Shown: positions 1 through 9,189 of the stretch, piece after piece
Position numbering within the stretch: the stretch's first letter is position 1
Layout: each line of letters begins with the position of its first letter
Assembly: GCA_002720285.1 (NCBI GenBank)
Contig: PBHT01000045.1
Span: 1 to 22,545 of the forward strand
Source of the DNA: Acidobacteriota bacterium
GTDB taxonomy: Bacteria; Acidobacteriota; Vicinamibacteria; Vicinamibacterales; UBA823
DNA: 22,545 nt
Direction of reading: 5' to 3'
Notes under the pieces: model-generated
The model's database searches: none
Told to the model about the DNA's origin: nothing
What the model saw: only the letters and a program-made list of their open reading frames with translations
Position numbers and translations under genes: made by a program

Positions 1-2515
1 AACGCTGCGGGTTATAAGCGAAAATCAAACGCATCGGCACGTTCATAACGGGCATGAGAAAGCGCACCTCCGCCCCGGTCGACGTCTTAAAATCACCATT
101 GTTAAAATTCACTCCAGTTTCCTGGACCTGCCCGGTGTCGTAGAAGAGAACCAAACGCACAGGTTCTGCCAGTGTAATCAGATACTCGGCACTGAGGAGC
201 ACACTTTTGGTGCCACCGAGCACGAGTCCAGACTCCTCGTCACGCGGCCCAACGGTGCGAAGGTCAAATCCACGAATACTGTACTCACCGCCAAGATAAA
301 TCCGTTCAAAAAGCGGGATGTAGGTCGTGTCGGAATACGGCCTGATGTACTGTGTATCGAGCCGAAAACCAAACGACGTTGCCGGGGTGTGCGGAACGTA
401 AAAGATAGTTTCGAAACGCGGCCGATAAAACTTGGTATTGCCACCAGGACCCGCAAACTCAAACGAGGTAGTGATGCGTTTGCCAGCGCTCGGAAAAATT
501 GGATGGTCGATCGTATTGTGAATTATGCCCGGGACCCACTTGCTGACAGTGCGGGCACCATCCGTTCCAAGAAGTAACGAATCCGTCAGATATGGATTGT
601 ACTGCAGCAATCTCGGATTGCTGAAGGCCGGAGCGAGATCACTAACCTTTGTTTGCTCGTAGGCATATCCAAACGACATCCGTGTGAACATCGCAATCGG
701 TTTACTGACGTTGAAGTTCGCCCCCAGTGAGCTCTGCGTGAACTGCCCGATCCAATTCAGCTGCGTCTTATACAGACTGAATCCGGCGGCGATGTTGCGG
801 TCAAACAGGAACGGCTCAGTGAATCCGATCATATAATTTTTTGACCATTGACCATGCTGTAATGAGAGGTTCACCGCCTCACCGCGGCCGATAAAGTTCG
901 AGGTGCCGAACGACAGCTGTCCGAAGAAACCATCCCATTCGGAGTAACCCATACCAAAAGTGACTTGGTTGCGATTCTGTTCCTCAAGGGGGATGTTTAG
1001 GTTGACTTCATTATCTTTTCCCTCAGTCTTCTCAACGTCAACGGCATCCTCCTCAAGCGGTATGAAATAACCGAGTTGATTTAACCGACGGACGCTTATC
1101 TTGAGCATTTCGGTATTGAACACTCCGCCCTCAAATACTCGAAGTTCACGTCGAACCACTTTGTCCCTCGTCGTCGTGTTGCCCGAGAAGTCAATCCGCC
1201 CAACAAAGTACTGCTCACCTTCTTCTGCTCGAATCGTTACGTCCACAATTGGCGGGGCGTCAATACGGCGGACACTGCCATCATCTTCCACAACCTGGTC
1301 GCGAGGAGAAAGGTCCGGGAAGGCCACAAATTCCATGTAACCGGAGGCGCCATACATCATTTGCGCTCGTTCAATCCCGTCTCGGATCACCTTTTCGTTG
1401 TAATAATCCCCTTCCTCGATGTCGAACTGGAGTCGGACCGCGTCAAGGCGCATAACCTCCACGCCTTCAAACGTCAATTCTCCGAGCCGATATCGAATCC
1501 CCTCTGAGATAGGAATCCGCATCTTCACGTATCGCTTTTTGCCGTCTCCGGAATCTTCAAGAGTGGTTAATTCTGGTTGACCAACCTGGGCCCGCACATA
1601 ACCAAGTCTTCTGTAATGCTGAATGATCCCGTCCGCATCCTCAGCAAAACGGTGCTCCTTAAAGGTCCCACGCCTGAAGAAAAAGTTTAGCGGCCAGAGT
1701 TTGACCGGCTCTTTATTTGCCTTCATCTGGCCTCGCAACACGCGGTCACTTTGCTCTTCGTTACCTGCAAATTCAATCTCTCTGATGCGTGTTTCTGGAC
1801 CATCCTCGATATTAAAAGTAAGACGCACCCGCTTCGGTCCTCCAGCAACCTCTTCAATGGTGTGCGTGACTACAGGATTGTGGTGACCCTCTTCGGCAAG
1901 CATCACCTGCAGAATTGTCTTAGCTTTCTTGATTAATGCGGTGTCGATAAAGGTATCAAGTTGAATTGCAGTCTCAGCTTGTACCAACATTTCTTCAATC
2001 TTCGTGCGGTCGAGTTGATCAGAACCGATGAATTCAACAATGCGAACCCGTTCACGCTCTTCCATGTTGTAGATGATGTTCCGGCCTACCACGCCATTGG
2101 GATAGGGTTCGTCGTTATACTCAATAGTTAGGTCGTCAAGGAATCCTGTCGCCCACAAATTGCGGAAATCATTAAGGACCCGTTGCTCGTCGTATTCCAA
2201 CCACACATTTTCAGACGGACGACTCGGGCGTGTCTCGATGTAGTACAGGTAAGTGGACGGCTCAATAGAGGGCACATTCCCCTGCGCTGGGAAGGCAATC
2301 TGAATCGTCCGTACAACAGGCACTGACCCAGTCGGCGGCATTGCTTCAGACTGCTGGGTCTCCACCGCTGGTGGTAACACCATCGTTACAGGCTCAGCCA
2401 GAACTGCCATAGGCCACGTGCCTGTGACCAGGACGACTGCAATCCTCCAGACCAACACCGTCCTCACCGTCGCCTGAACAATCCCTTCTAATCTTCTAGT
2501 CACAACAACCCGCAT
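1..2515 (-). CDS. bamA: BamA / Omp85 outer-membrane protein assembly factor (3' end cut by window edge)
   Basis: BamA is the central barrel of the outer-membrane assembly machine; it folds and inserts beta-barrel proteins. The frame is open from the ATG at 2515 to base 1 without a stop, giving 838 residues here and a missing C-terminus. A long-n-region signal peptide ends near VLAEP. It is followed by about five POTRA repeats (typical pieces: VRIVEFIGSDQLDR, IREIEFAGN, VGRIDFSGNTTTRDKVVRREL) and then a 16-strand-type barrel. The lid-loop motif IRGFDLR (R748, G749, F750) and the late strand ending FAYNPQR match the family. I checked the frame near both ends and it is the same, so there is no net frameshift. 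It lies 97 bases after clpC. A GGGG-rich stretch precedes the ATG as a weak ribosome site. Family assignment is certain; the exact start is likely. Confidence 0.96.
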   Translation of the reverse strand, partial: MRVVVTRRLEGIVQATVRTVLVWRIAVVLVTGTWPMAVLAEPVTMVLPPAVETQQSEAMPPTGSVPVVRTIQIAFPAQGNVPSIEPSTYLYYIETRPSRPSENVWLEYDEQRVLNDFRNLWATGFLDDLTIEYNDEPYPNGVVGRNIIYNMEERERVRIVEFIGSDQLDRTKIEEMLVQAETAIQLDTFIDTALIKKAKTILQVMLAEEGHHNPVVTHTIEEVAGGPKRVRLTFNIEDGPETRIREIEFAGNEEQSDRVLRGQMKANKEPVKLWPLNFFFRRGTFKEHRFAEDADGIIQHYRRLGYVRAQVGQPELTTLEDSGDGKKRYVKMRIPISEGIRYRLGELTFEGVEVMRLDAVRLQFDIEEGDYYNEKVIRDGIERAQMMYGASGYMEFVAFPDLSPRDQVVEDDGSVRRIDAPPIVDVTIRAEEGEQYFVGRIDFSGNTTTRDKVVRRELRVFEGGVFNTEMLKISVRRLNQLGYFIPLEEDAVDVEKTEGKDNEVNLNIPLEEQNRNQVTFGMGYSEWDGFFGQLSFGTSNFIGRGEAVNLSLQHGQWSKNYMIGFTEPFLFDRNIAAGFSLYKTQLNWIGQFTQSSLGANFNVSKPIAMFTRMSFGYAYEQTKVSDLAPAFSNPRLLQYNPYLTDSLLLGTDGARTVSKWVPGIIHNTIDHPIFPSAGKRITTSFEFAGPGGNTKFYRPRFETIFYVPHTPATSFGFRLDTQYIRPYSDTTYIPLFERIYLGGEYSIRGFDLRTVGPRDEESGLVLGGTKSVLLSAEYLITLAEPVRLVLFYDTGQVQETGVNFNNGDFKTSTGAEVRFLMPVMNVPMRLIFAYNPQR

Positions 2516-2612
2516 CGATCGTTTCCCCAACCCCTTCCACGCATCGCTCTTGGAAAAGAACTGGCGCCACCACTTCTGCCTCGAACTTGAATCGCCTCTC
2601 CCTTTGGAGAAC

Positions 2613-5057
2613 TTAAGTTTCGCTAACCAGTTGGCGACCATCAAGCTCGCCGTCCACGGCCCGGTAAGCGAGACATCCAGAATCGACGTAGACCTCGACA
2701 TTACCCTCATTCAGTCGGCCCCGGATTAGCTCCTCGGATAGTGGATCTTCAACATATCGTTGGATCGCCCGACGCAGCGGCCGCGCCCCGTAGGAACGGT
2801 CATTACATGTCTGATCGATGATCCAGGCGATCGCTTCTTGTGTCAGCTCTATCCGCAGATGCCGGTCTACCAAGTGCTCGTTGAGCTGAACAATCAAAAG
2901 CTCCGTAATTCTTGCTAAATCTTTGTTGGACAGTGCTTCAAACACGATAGTTTCGTCGATCCGATTGATGAATTCTGGATTGAAGGTACGCTTAACCTCT
3001 CCCAGTACCTTGTCAGTAATATTCTTATTAACCTCTTTCGCATCAGATGACTGAAACCCGAGCGACGCCTTCTTCTGGATGTACCGAGCACCAATATTCG
3101 AAGTCATGATGAGAATCGTGTTTTTGAAATTGACACGATTACCAAGTCCATCGGTCAGGTGTCCATCTTCAAAGACCTGCAAAAGGATGTTGAAGAGGTC
3201 AGGGTGCGCCTTCTCTATTTCGTCGAGGAGTACCACAGAATAGGGGCTACGCTTCACTTTTTCGGTGAGCTGCCCGCCTTCCTCGTAACCGACGTAGCCA
3301 GGCGGCGAACCGATCAGTTTCGATACGGAATGCTTTTCCATATATTCAGACATGTCGAAACGAATAAGAGCTGCATCAGTCCCAAACAAAAAATTTGCGA
3401 GTGCCCGGGCTAGCTCGGTCTTGCCAACTCCAGTTGGCCCGAGGAACACAAAACTACCAACCGGCCGATTCGGGGCTTTCAAGCCAGCACGTGAGCGACG
3501 GATCGCACGCGCTAGCGCGGAAATAGCCTTACTCTGGCTAACAACACGACGGTGAAGTTCCTCCTCCATCTGCAAAAGTCTGTCACCCTCATCCTGGTTA
3601 ATGGACGTGAGCGGCACGCCAGTCCACTTGGAGACAACTTCATCGATTTGCTTTTTTTCAACAACAGCTTGCTGAGCATTCGACTTCACATCGAATTTCT
3701 CTCGAACGAGCTGGAGATTCTCCCGCGCGATGACCTCTTGCTCCCGAAAGAACTGTGCCTTTTCATAGTTCTTTTGAGCAGCAGCGTTTTCCATCTGTTC
3801 GACCGCAACTCGGATACTCTCATTGATTTCGCAAAATTCTTCACTACGTCCAGCATGGCGTAGTTTGGCGCGAGCACCGGCCTCGTCCACAACATCGATC
3901 GCTTTATCCGGCAAGAACCGATCAGTAATGTAGCGACTCGACTGATACACAGCAGCCTTGAGCGCCTCCTCTGTGTACTTAACATGGTGGAACGACTCAT
4001 AGCGTTCCTTCACACCAAGCAGAATCTTGAGCGCCTCGTTCTCGCCTGGGGGATCCACCTTGACTGCCTGAAACCTCCGCTCTAAAGATCGATCCTTCTC
4101 TATGTATTTCCGGTACTCAGCTGGAGTGGTGGCTCCAATACAGCGAATTTCACCCCGTGAAAGTGCGGGCTTAAGGATATTCGCCGCATCAAGAGATCCT
4201 TCAGCCGAGCCGGCGCCGACAAGCGTATGTAATTCGTCGATGAAAACAATGACGTTCGAGTTCTCGGTCAACTCCTTCATAATTGCCTTCAGGCGTTCTT
4301 CAAACTGCCCCCTGTACTTCGTTCCAGCAACAATGAGAGAAATGTCAAGCACCAAGAGCCGTTTGTCAGCGAGGAAATGCGGTACTTCCCCTTGGACGAT
4401 TCTCTGAGCCAACCCCTCGACGATGGCAGTCTTCCCGACGCCAGGTTCACCGATGAGAACGGCGTTGTTTTTCGTCCGGCGAGAGAGCACCTGTTGAAGT
4501 CGTTCCAACTCGAGCTCGCGCCCGACGAGTGGATCCAATTCAGTCTTAATAGCCGAGTCTGTAAGATCACGGGAAAATTCAGCGAGGAGCGGCGTTTCTT
4601 TTACCCGCGCAACGGTCGTCTTTTCATTCAGAAGGGCTACGATGTGTTCGCGGACACTATTGAGCCGCATTCCCTTTTCCATCAGGATCGACGCAGCTAT
4701 AGAGTGTTCTTCCCGTAAGATTCCAAGCAAGAGATGCTCGGTACCGATGTAGTTGTGCAGCAAGCGATCAGCTTCCTCGGCCGCGAACTGAAGGAGACGC
4801 TTCGTCTCACCGCTAAAGGGAATCTCTACCGACGTCGACACCTTCTCCCTGAAGACGGTGCGGCCTTCAATCTGCTTCCGGATATTTTCAAGAGAAAGGT
4901 TAGAACGCGAAAAAATACGACTAGTTAGCCCCTTACCCTCACGGATCAAGCCCAGAAGTAAATGCTCGGTCTCGATAGAAATGCTACCTAGTTGGCTCGC
5001 CTCATAACGCGCGAAGAACAACACCCGACGAGCCCGTTCCGTATACCTTTCGAACAT
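2613..5057 (-). CDS. clpC: ClpC-type AAA+ unfoldase, ATPase subunit of the Clp protease
   Basis: ClpC unfolds proteins and feeds them to ClpP in the cytoplasm. With the start at 5057 it has 814 residues, usual for the family. Two Clp_N repeats come first (starting MFERYTERARR, then PFSGETKRLL). The first ATPase has GEPGVGKT (about 203-210) and VIVFIDE (269-275). A UVR-type middle segment (ENAAAQKNYEKAQFFREQE, about 420-446) marks ClpC rather than ClpA or ClpB. The second ATPase has GPTGVGKT (540-547) and VVLLDEIEKAH (608-). An LGF tripeptide near 666 fits the loop that docks on ClpP. The frame extends 14 codons further to an ATG at 5099, preceded by AAGGAAG, so that start is possible; I prefer MFERYTE because homologues begin there. 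No CtsR or other operator is recognisable upstream. ClpC in a diderm, between lolD and bamA, suggests envelope-stress duty, but that is inference. Confidence 0.96.
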   Translation of the reverse strand: MFERYTERARRVLFFARYEASQLGSISIETEHLLLGLIREGKGLTSRIFSRSNLSLENIRKQIEGRTVFREKVSTSVEIPFSGETKRLLQFAAEEADRLLHNYIGTEHLLLGILREEHSIAASILMEKGMRLNSVREHIVALLNEKTTVARVKETPLLAEFSRDLTDSAIKTELDPLVGRELELERLQQVLSRRTKNNAVLIGEPGVGKTAIVEGLAQRIVQGEVPHFLADKRLLVLDISLIVAGTKYRGQFEERLKAIMKELTENSNVIVFIDELHTLVGAGSAEGSLDAANILKPALSRGEIRCIGATTPAEYRKYIEKDRSLERRFQAVKVDPPGENEALKILLGVKERYESFHHVKYTEEALKAAVYQSSRYITDRFLPDKAIDVVDEAGARAKLRHAGRSEEFCEINESIRVAVEQMENAAAQKNYEKAQFFREQEVIARENLQLVREKFDVKSNAQQAVVEKKQIDEVVSKWTGVPLTSINQDEGDRLLQMEEELHRRVVSQSKAISALARAIRRSRAGLKAPNRPVGSFVFLGPTGVGKTELARALANFLFGTDAALIRFDMSEYMEKHSVSKLIGSPPGYVGYEEGGQLTEKVKRSPYSVVLLDEIEKAHPDLFNILLQVFEDGHLTDGLGNRVNFKNTILIMTSNIGARYIQKKASLGFQSSDAKEVNKNITDKVLGEVKRTFNPEFINRIDETIVFEALSNKDLARITELLIVQLNEHLVDRHLRIELTQEAIAWIIDQTCNDRSYGARPLRRAIQRYVEDPLSEELIRGRLNEGNVEVYVDSGCLAYRAVDGELDGRQLVSET

Positions 5058-5273
5058 CCTGTTCTCAATCTGCGACCGCGGTGCCGCTCTCCAAACCATT
5101 ATAAGCCATCAGTCTTCCTTCGTTGATTGCCTAGAGATCCGTAAACCTTTCATTTTTCTGAGTCTTACAGCCTGAGACGACGCCACTTTGATTGAGGCTC
5201 ATCCCAACTGCACACTAGATCAACCAAACGACAAAGCCTCGATGCTTGCGCTATTCCATAGGTTTCTTCGAAT

Positions 5274-5948
5274 TCAGGTCAGTCGAAGTTGGCCCGCTTC
5301 TAAACGAAGCACACGATCACAGCCGGCCGCCAATCGCATGTTATGGGTTGCAATAATCGAGGTAAGTCTCCGCTCCCGGTGCATTTCGCGTAAAAGATCA
5401 TGGAGAGTCTGGGCCGTCGCCTCGTCGAGGTCACCAGTGGGCTCGTCAGCCAATAGAAGGGTCGGCTCCATCGCAAGCGCTCTGGCAATCGCCACTCGCT
5501 GCTGCTCTCCACCAGACAACATCCCTGGACGGTGATCAAGTCGGTTACCCAAGCCCACGCGAACAAGAAGCGCTTTCGCCTGAGGACGGCCCTGCTCTGG
5601 ATTAATCCGAGCGATTCGCAACGGCATCTCAGTATTTTCGAGCGCCGTGAATTCAGGGAGAAGATGGTGGAACTGAAAAACAAAACCAACTTGCGAATGC
5701 CGAAAAGTTATGCGCTCCCCATCTGAGAGGGTCGCGATGTCAATACCGCCGACAACAATACTTCCACTGTCAGCGGAATCCAGGCCACCTAGCAACTGTA
5801 ACAGCGTGCTCTTCCCTACGCCCGACGCGCCCACAATTGCAACCATCTCGCCCGTTTCAACAGTGAACTCGAGGTTACGGAGAACTGAAACGGGCCCACG
5901 TTGCGTTTGGAATGACTTCGATAACTGGGAAACCTCGATGTAAGGCAT
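5274..5948 (-). CDS. lolD: LolD-type lipoprotein-releasing ABC transporter ATPase
   Basis: This is the ATP-hydrolysing subunit that powers release of lipoproteins from the inner membrane to the periplasmic carrier LolA. The 224 residues are the full family length. Visible motifs are Walker A GASGVGKS (40-47), a Q-loop in FVFQFHHLLPEF (about 89-100; this sequence around the Q is typical of LolD), the ABC signature LSGGEQQ (144-150), Walker B LLLADEPTGDLD (164-175) and the switch histidine in ATHN (H202). It starts 5 bases after the stop of the permease gene, with AAAGGG just before the ATG, so the two are surely co-transcribed. MacB-type and FtsE-type ATPases are relatives; the FHHLLPEF Q-loop and the LolC/E-like partner favour LolD. 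Confidence 0.94.
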   Translation of the reverse strand: MPYIEVSQLSKSFQTQRGPVSVLRNLEFTVETGEMVAIVGASGVGKSTLLQLLGGLDSADSGSIVVGGIDIATLSDGERITFRHSQVGFVFQFHHLLPEFTALENTEMPLRIARINPEQGRPQAKALLVRVGLGNRLDHRPGMLSGGEQQRVAIARALAMEPTLLLADEPTGDLDEATAQTLHDLLREMHRERRLTSIIATHNMRLAAGCDRVLRLEAGQLRLT

Positions 5949-5953
5949 ACCCT

Positions 5954-7189
5954 TTACTGGTAACGTAACGCCTGCGCGGGGTCGACACTAGACGCCTGAC
6001 GAGACGGATAGATAGTGGCAACGAAGCACACAGCAACCGCTGATAACAACACCATTACAATGTCGAGTGGATCAAGAGTGAAAGGTACGTAGGTCACCTG
6101 GTACACATCACCTGGTAACTGCAATAATTTATACCGGTCAAGAACCTGGGTTGCCACAACACCACCAATCGCGCCAACAGCTGTGCCTACGAGCCCGATG
6201 ATTAGTCCCTGAAGCATGAAGATCGCCGTAACACTTCTAGTGCTTGTCCCCATAGTTTTGAGAATTGCGATGTCGCGACTCTTATCCATAACAAGTAGAA
6301 CGAGTGACGCGACGATATTTAGCGCAGCAACGAGCACGATCAGCCCTATGGTGATCGAGATCGCCATTTTCTCTAACCAAAGCGCTGAGAAGAGCGAGCG
6401 GTTTAGGTCCGACCAGTCTTGGGTTAGATAGCTCGTGCCAAGCTCCCGAGTGATTGACTCCGCGACATCAGACGCCGCGTACAAATCGTCAACCTTGAGT
6501 TCTATAAAATCAGCACCCGTGCGGTCCAACAGCCTCGCAGCCACATCGAGGCGAACGTAGGCATAACTGGTATCAAACTCGTGCAATCCCATATCAAAGA
6601 GACCGACAATGCGGAATTGCCGCGCTCGAGGCATTACACCCATCGGGGATAGCCGCCCCTGCGGCGTCAGTAATGTAACCTCATCACCGACGAAGGCGCC
6701 AAGCTTTGCCGCAAGACCTTCGCCAATGACGAGCCCTTCGAGGGTCCCAGCGACAGAAGGAGCGAGCGCATCAAGAGTCCCGTCACGAATTGCTGAACCG
6801 ATTTCAGTAACATCGGCCTCAAGATTTGGATCAATCCCCTTAAGAGTAATAAACGCTTCGCTTGTGTCCGTCGTTGCTAGTGCCTGGCCCAAAATGACTG
6901 GGGCAGCCCGCGTGACCCTCGGCACCTGGCGAAGCCGTTCAAGTTCGACTTCGTATTCAGCCAGACCTGACTCGCCAAGTTTCCACACATAAATGTGTCC
7001 GGCCGAACCAACGATCCGATCGCGCAGCTCCTGCTGCAGTCCGGTCATTAGAGCAAGGGCAATGAGTAGAGCCATCACTCCTACCGCCACGCCGACAGTA
7101 GAAATTACTGAAATTAAAGAAATGAACGCCTGTCGGCGGCGAGCTAGCAGATACCGTAGCGCGATATACAATTCAAACGGCAGACGCAT
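5954..7189 (-). CDS. lolC: LolC/LolE-family lipoprotein-releasing permease
   Basis: Inner-membrane permease partner of LolD; it takes mature lipoproteins from the inner membrane and passes them to LolA. The 411 residues match LolC/LolE. The layout is a cytoplasmic start (RYLLARRRQAFISLISVIS), a first membrane helix at about 22-50, a large periplasmic MacB-like domain (about 55-265), then three helices in the last 145 residues (LIVLVAALNIVASLVLLVM; FMLQGLIIGLVGTAVGAIGG; DIVMVLLSAVAVCFVATIYP), ending in the conserved ASSVDPAQALRYQ. Only one permease gene is present, whereas enterobacteria have separate LolC and LolE. It may therefore act as a homodimer like LolF systems, unless a second gene lies elsewhere. 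The gap to lysS is 13 bases. The gene symbol is approximate because C and E cannot be separated from sequence alone. Confidence 0.92.
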   Translation of the reverse strand: MRLPFELYIALRYLLARRRQAFISLISVISTVGVAVGVMALLIALALMTGLQQELRDRIVGSAGHIYVWKLGESGLAEYEVELERLRQVPRVTRAAPVILGQALATTDTSEAFITLKGIDPNLEADVTEIGSAIRDGTLDALAPSVAGTLEGLVIGEGLAAKLGAFVGDEVTLLTPQGRLSPMGVMPRARQFRIVGLFDMGLHEFDTSYAYVRLDVAARLLDRTGADFIELKVDDLYAASDVAESITRELGTSYLTQDWSDLNRSLFSALWLEKMAISITIGLIVLVAALNIVASLVLLVMDKSRDIAILKTMGTSTRSVTAIFMLQGLIIGLVGTAVGAIGGVVATQVLDRYKLLQLPGDVYQVTYVPFTLDPLDIVMVLLSAVAVCFVATIYPSRQASSVDPAQALRYQ

Positions 7190-7202
7190 AATAATCGAAG
7201 GG

Positions 7203-8705
7203 TCACTCGCGACGCGGACGCATCAGCGGAAACAAGATGACGTCACGAATCGAATGACTATCGGTGAGTAGCATCACAAGACGGTCGATACCTAACCCTT
7301 CCCCAGCGGTTGGTGGAAGACCGTACTCCAATGCACGAAGGTAGTCCTCATCCATAGCGTGCGCTTCTAGATCACCTTGCTGACGATCCTGACGCTGGGC
7401 TTCGAAACGACGGCGTTGCTCCGCAGGGTCATTCAATTCACTGAAGGCATTGGCAATCTCAAGCCCACCAGCGTAAAGCTCAAAACGTTCGACGGTCTCC
7501 GGGTCATCAGCCCGCTGCTTTGACAGCGGTGAAATTTCAGTTGGATAGTCGTAAACAAACGTTGGCTGTATGAGCGTCCTCTCGCAAAGCTCCTCGAACA
7601 GAGTTAGAACAATTTTGCCAACCGTCGCTCCTGCCGGAACATCAACATCGAGCCGTTGCGCCAAATCGACAACAGACTCGCGCACACGGAGTGTGCCATC
7701 TTGAATTGTCTTCCCGAGACGCACAGAAGCGGCCTCGCACACAGCATCCCGAAGTGCCACTCTCGCGTAGGGTGGAGAAAACGAGATCTGATGCTCACCA
7801 TAAGAGACCTTATCTGAACCCGTTGAGTGCTGTGCGACTTCCGATAACATCTGCTCGGTAAGCCCCATCAAATCACGATAATCACTGAAAGCCTGGTAGA
7901 ACTCTAGCATTGTGAACTCAGGATTGTGCTGGGTCGAAATCCCTTCGTTCCGAAAATTCCTGTTAATCTCATAAACCCTCTCAATACCACCTACGACCAA
8001 ACGCTTGAGGTAAAGTTCGGGCGCGATCCGAAGATAGAGATCAAGATCGAGCGCGTTGTGATGAGTCTTAAACGGCCGCGCTAGGGCGCCACCAGCGATT
8101 CGTTGCATCATCGGCGTCTCGACCTCAAGGTACTGTCGTGCATTCATAAAATTTCGTAGACCCTCTAGCACACGACTACGTACTTCAAAAACGCGACGTG
8201 CTTCGGGATTTACAATAAGGTCAAGGTATCTCTGCCGGTACCGAATTTCGATATCGCTTAAGCCGTGCCATTTTTCTGGAAGTGGGTTCAGACACTTAGC
8301 CAAAAATTCAATCCTCGATGCCCAAACCGTGAGCTCGTCGGTCCTCGTCCGGAAGAGCCTTCCCTCAATTCCGATTAGGTCTCCAAAGTCGAGCAGCTTA
8401 AACAGAGCGAAGTCGTCAGCTGATAATCCATCCTTCCGTACATATACTTGGATCCGAACACGTCCGTCGGATAGCACGAGAAAGTTGGCCTTGCCAAAAC
8501 TTCGGATACTGAGAATCCGCCCTGCAGTCGTCGTATTGGGTTTTGCGACCTCCAGTGCATCACCAGACTGTTGAGCATGGCGATCGACCAATTCCGCAAT
8601 CGTGTCACTGCACGAAAATGAATTCGGGTACAACTTACGACCTAAACGACCAACTTCGACCATATTGCTGCGTCGCTGAGCGAGTTGATCGGTTTCGTTC
8701 GTCAT
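7203..8705 (-). CDS. lysS: Lysyl-tRNA synthetase, class II
   Basis: Charges tRNA-Lys with lysine in the cytoplasm. The 500 residues match class II LysRS. The N-terminal half carries the OB-fold anticodon-binding domain (about 60-150; AGRILSIRSFGKANFLVLSD). The catalytic domain shows RYRQRYLDLI (about 155-164), motif 2 FRNEGISTQHNPEFTMLEFY (251-270) and motif 3 GLGIDRLVMLL (about 470-480), ending DVILFPLMRP. All core motifs are intact. The ATG at 8705 has AGGT about nine bases upstream. It is 16 bases after nusB and 13 bases before the Lol permease gene, so it sits inside the operon. No T-box leader is visible. Confidence 0.97.
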   Translation of the reverse strand: MTNETDQLAQRRSNMVEVGRLGRKLYPNSFSCSDTIAELVDRHAQQSGDALEVAKPNTTTAGRILSIRSFGKANFLVLSDGRVRIQVYVRKDGLSADDFALFKLLDFGDLIGIEGRLFRTRTDELTVWASRIEFLAKCLNPLPEKWHGLSDIEIRYRQRYLDLIVNPEARRVFEVRSRVLEGLRNFMNARQYLEVETPMMQRIAGGALARPFKTHHNALDLDLYLRIAPELYLKRLVVGGIERVYEINRNFRNEGISTQHNPEFTMLEFYQAFSDYRDLMGLTEQMLSEVAQHSTGSDKVSYGEHQISFSPPYARVALRDAVCEAASVRLGKTIQDGTLRVRESVVDLAQRLDVDVPAGATVGKIVLTLFEELCERTLIQPTFVYDYPTEISPLSKQRADDPETVERFELYAGGLEIANAFSELNDPAEQRRRFEAQRQDRQQGDLEAHAMDEDYLRALEYGLPPTAGEGLGIDRLVMLLTDSHSIRDVILFPLMRPRRE

Positions 8706-8721
8706 AACGTATTACCTATTT

Positions 8722-9189
8722 TCAAGCGACTGTTTCTCCATCGAGATGACGTTTAATGTCGTCGAGAACGCCGTTCACAAAAGGCACTGCTTCATGGGCA
8801 CTGAACGTTCTGGCTAGCTCAATTGCTTCATTGATCACGACCGCTCGGGGAGTGTCGTGCGCGTACAGAAACTCAAAAACGGCGATCCTCATAATCAAAC
8901 GGTCAATCACAGCCATGCGCGTTAGGCGCCAATGTTGGGCACTTCTCGTAATGAGAGGATCGATGTCCTTTAGGTGTGAAGCGGTACCTTTAGCGAGCCA
9001 CGTGGAAAATTCCCGCTGCGATGGGATGAATTCCAGTCGATCAATTGTTTCGAGGGCGACGTCTATAGGAACCTTACCAACTTCACTCTGGTACAGCAGC
9101 TGAAGAGCGGCCTCGCGACTCTGATGTCGCGTAGGTTCATCCGAAGCATTAGCTTTGCTCGAGCGACCTCGCTGCCGCACGATGCTCAC
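8722..9189 (-). CDS. nusB: Transcription antitermination factor NusB
   Basis: NusB binds boxA RNA with ribosomal protein S10 (NusE) and supports antitermination of rRNA operons. The 155-residue protein has a basic N-terminal tail, then the all-helical NusB fold. Recognisable segments are SREAALQLLYQSEVG (about 24-38), a middle LITRSAQHWRLTRMAVIDR segment, and IAVFEFLYAHDTPRAVVINEAIELARTF before a closing VPFVNGVLDDI. The start is GTG at 9189 and overlaps the ribH stop as GTGA, so the two are translationally coupled. The ribH-nusB order is common in many bacteria, which strengthens the call. Confidence 0.95.
   Translation of the reverse strand: MSIVRQRGRSSKANASDEPTRHQSREAALQLLYQSEVGKVPIDVALETIDRLEFIPSQREFSTWLAKGTASHLKDIDPLITRSAQHWRLTRMAVIDRLIMRIAVFEFLYAHDTPRAVVINEAIELARTFSAHEAVPFVNGVLDDIKRHLDGETVA

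Noticed and set aside
1..2515. Possible broken bamA, because no closed long frame is visible on the minus strand here
   Set aside because: The frame is open through the window edge. The ATG at 2515 and the motifs near 340 and 274 are in the same frame, so the gene is intact but cut by the window.
2596..2610. Hairpin TCTCC/GGAGA between clpC and bamA
   Set aside because: Five-base stem without a T-tract; too weak to call a terminator, and bamA probably continues the transcript.
5058..5273. Heat-shock operator or small gene upstream of clpC
   Set aside because: No CtsR-type, HAIR or CIRCE repeat is recognisable and the short frames there (for example one of 23 codons) show no protein-like features.
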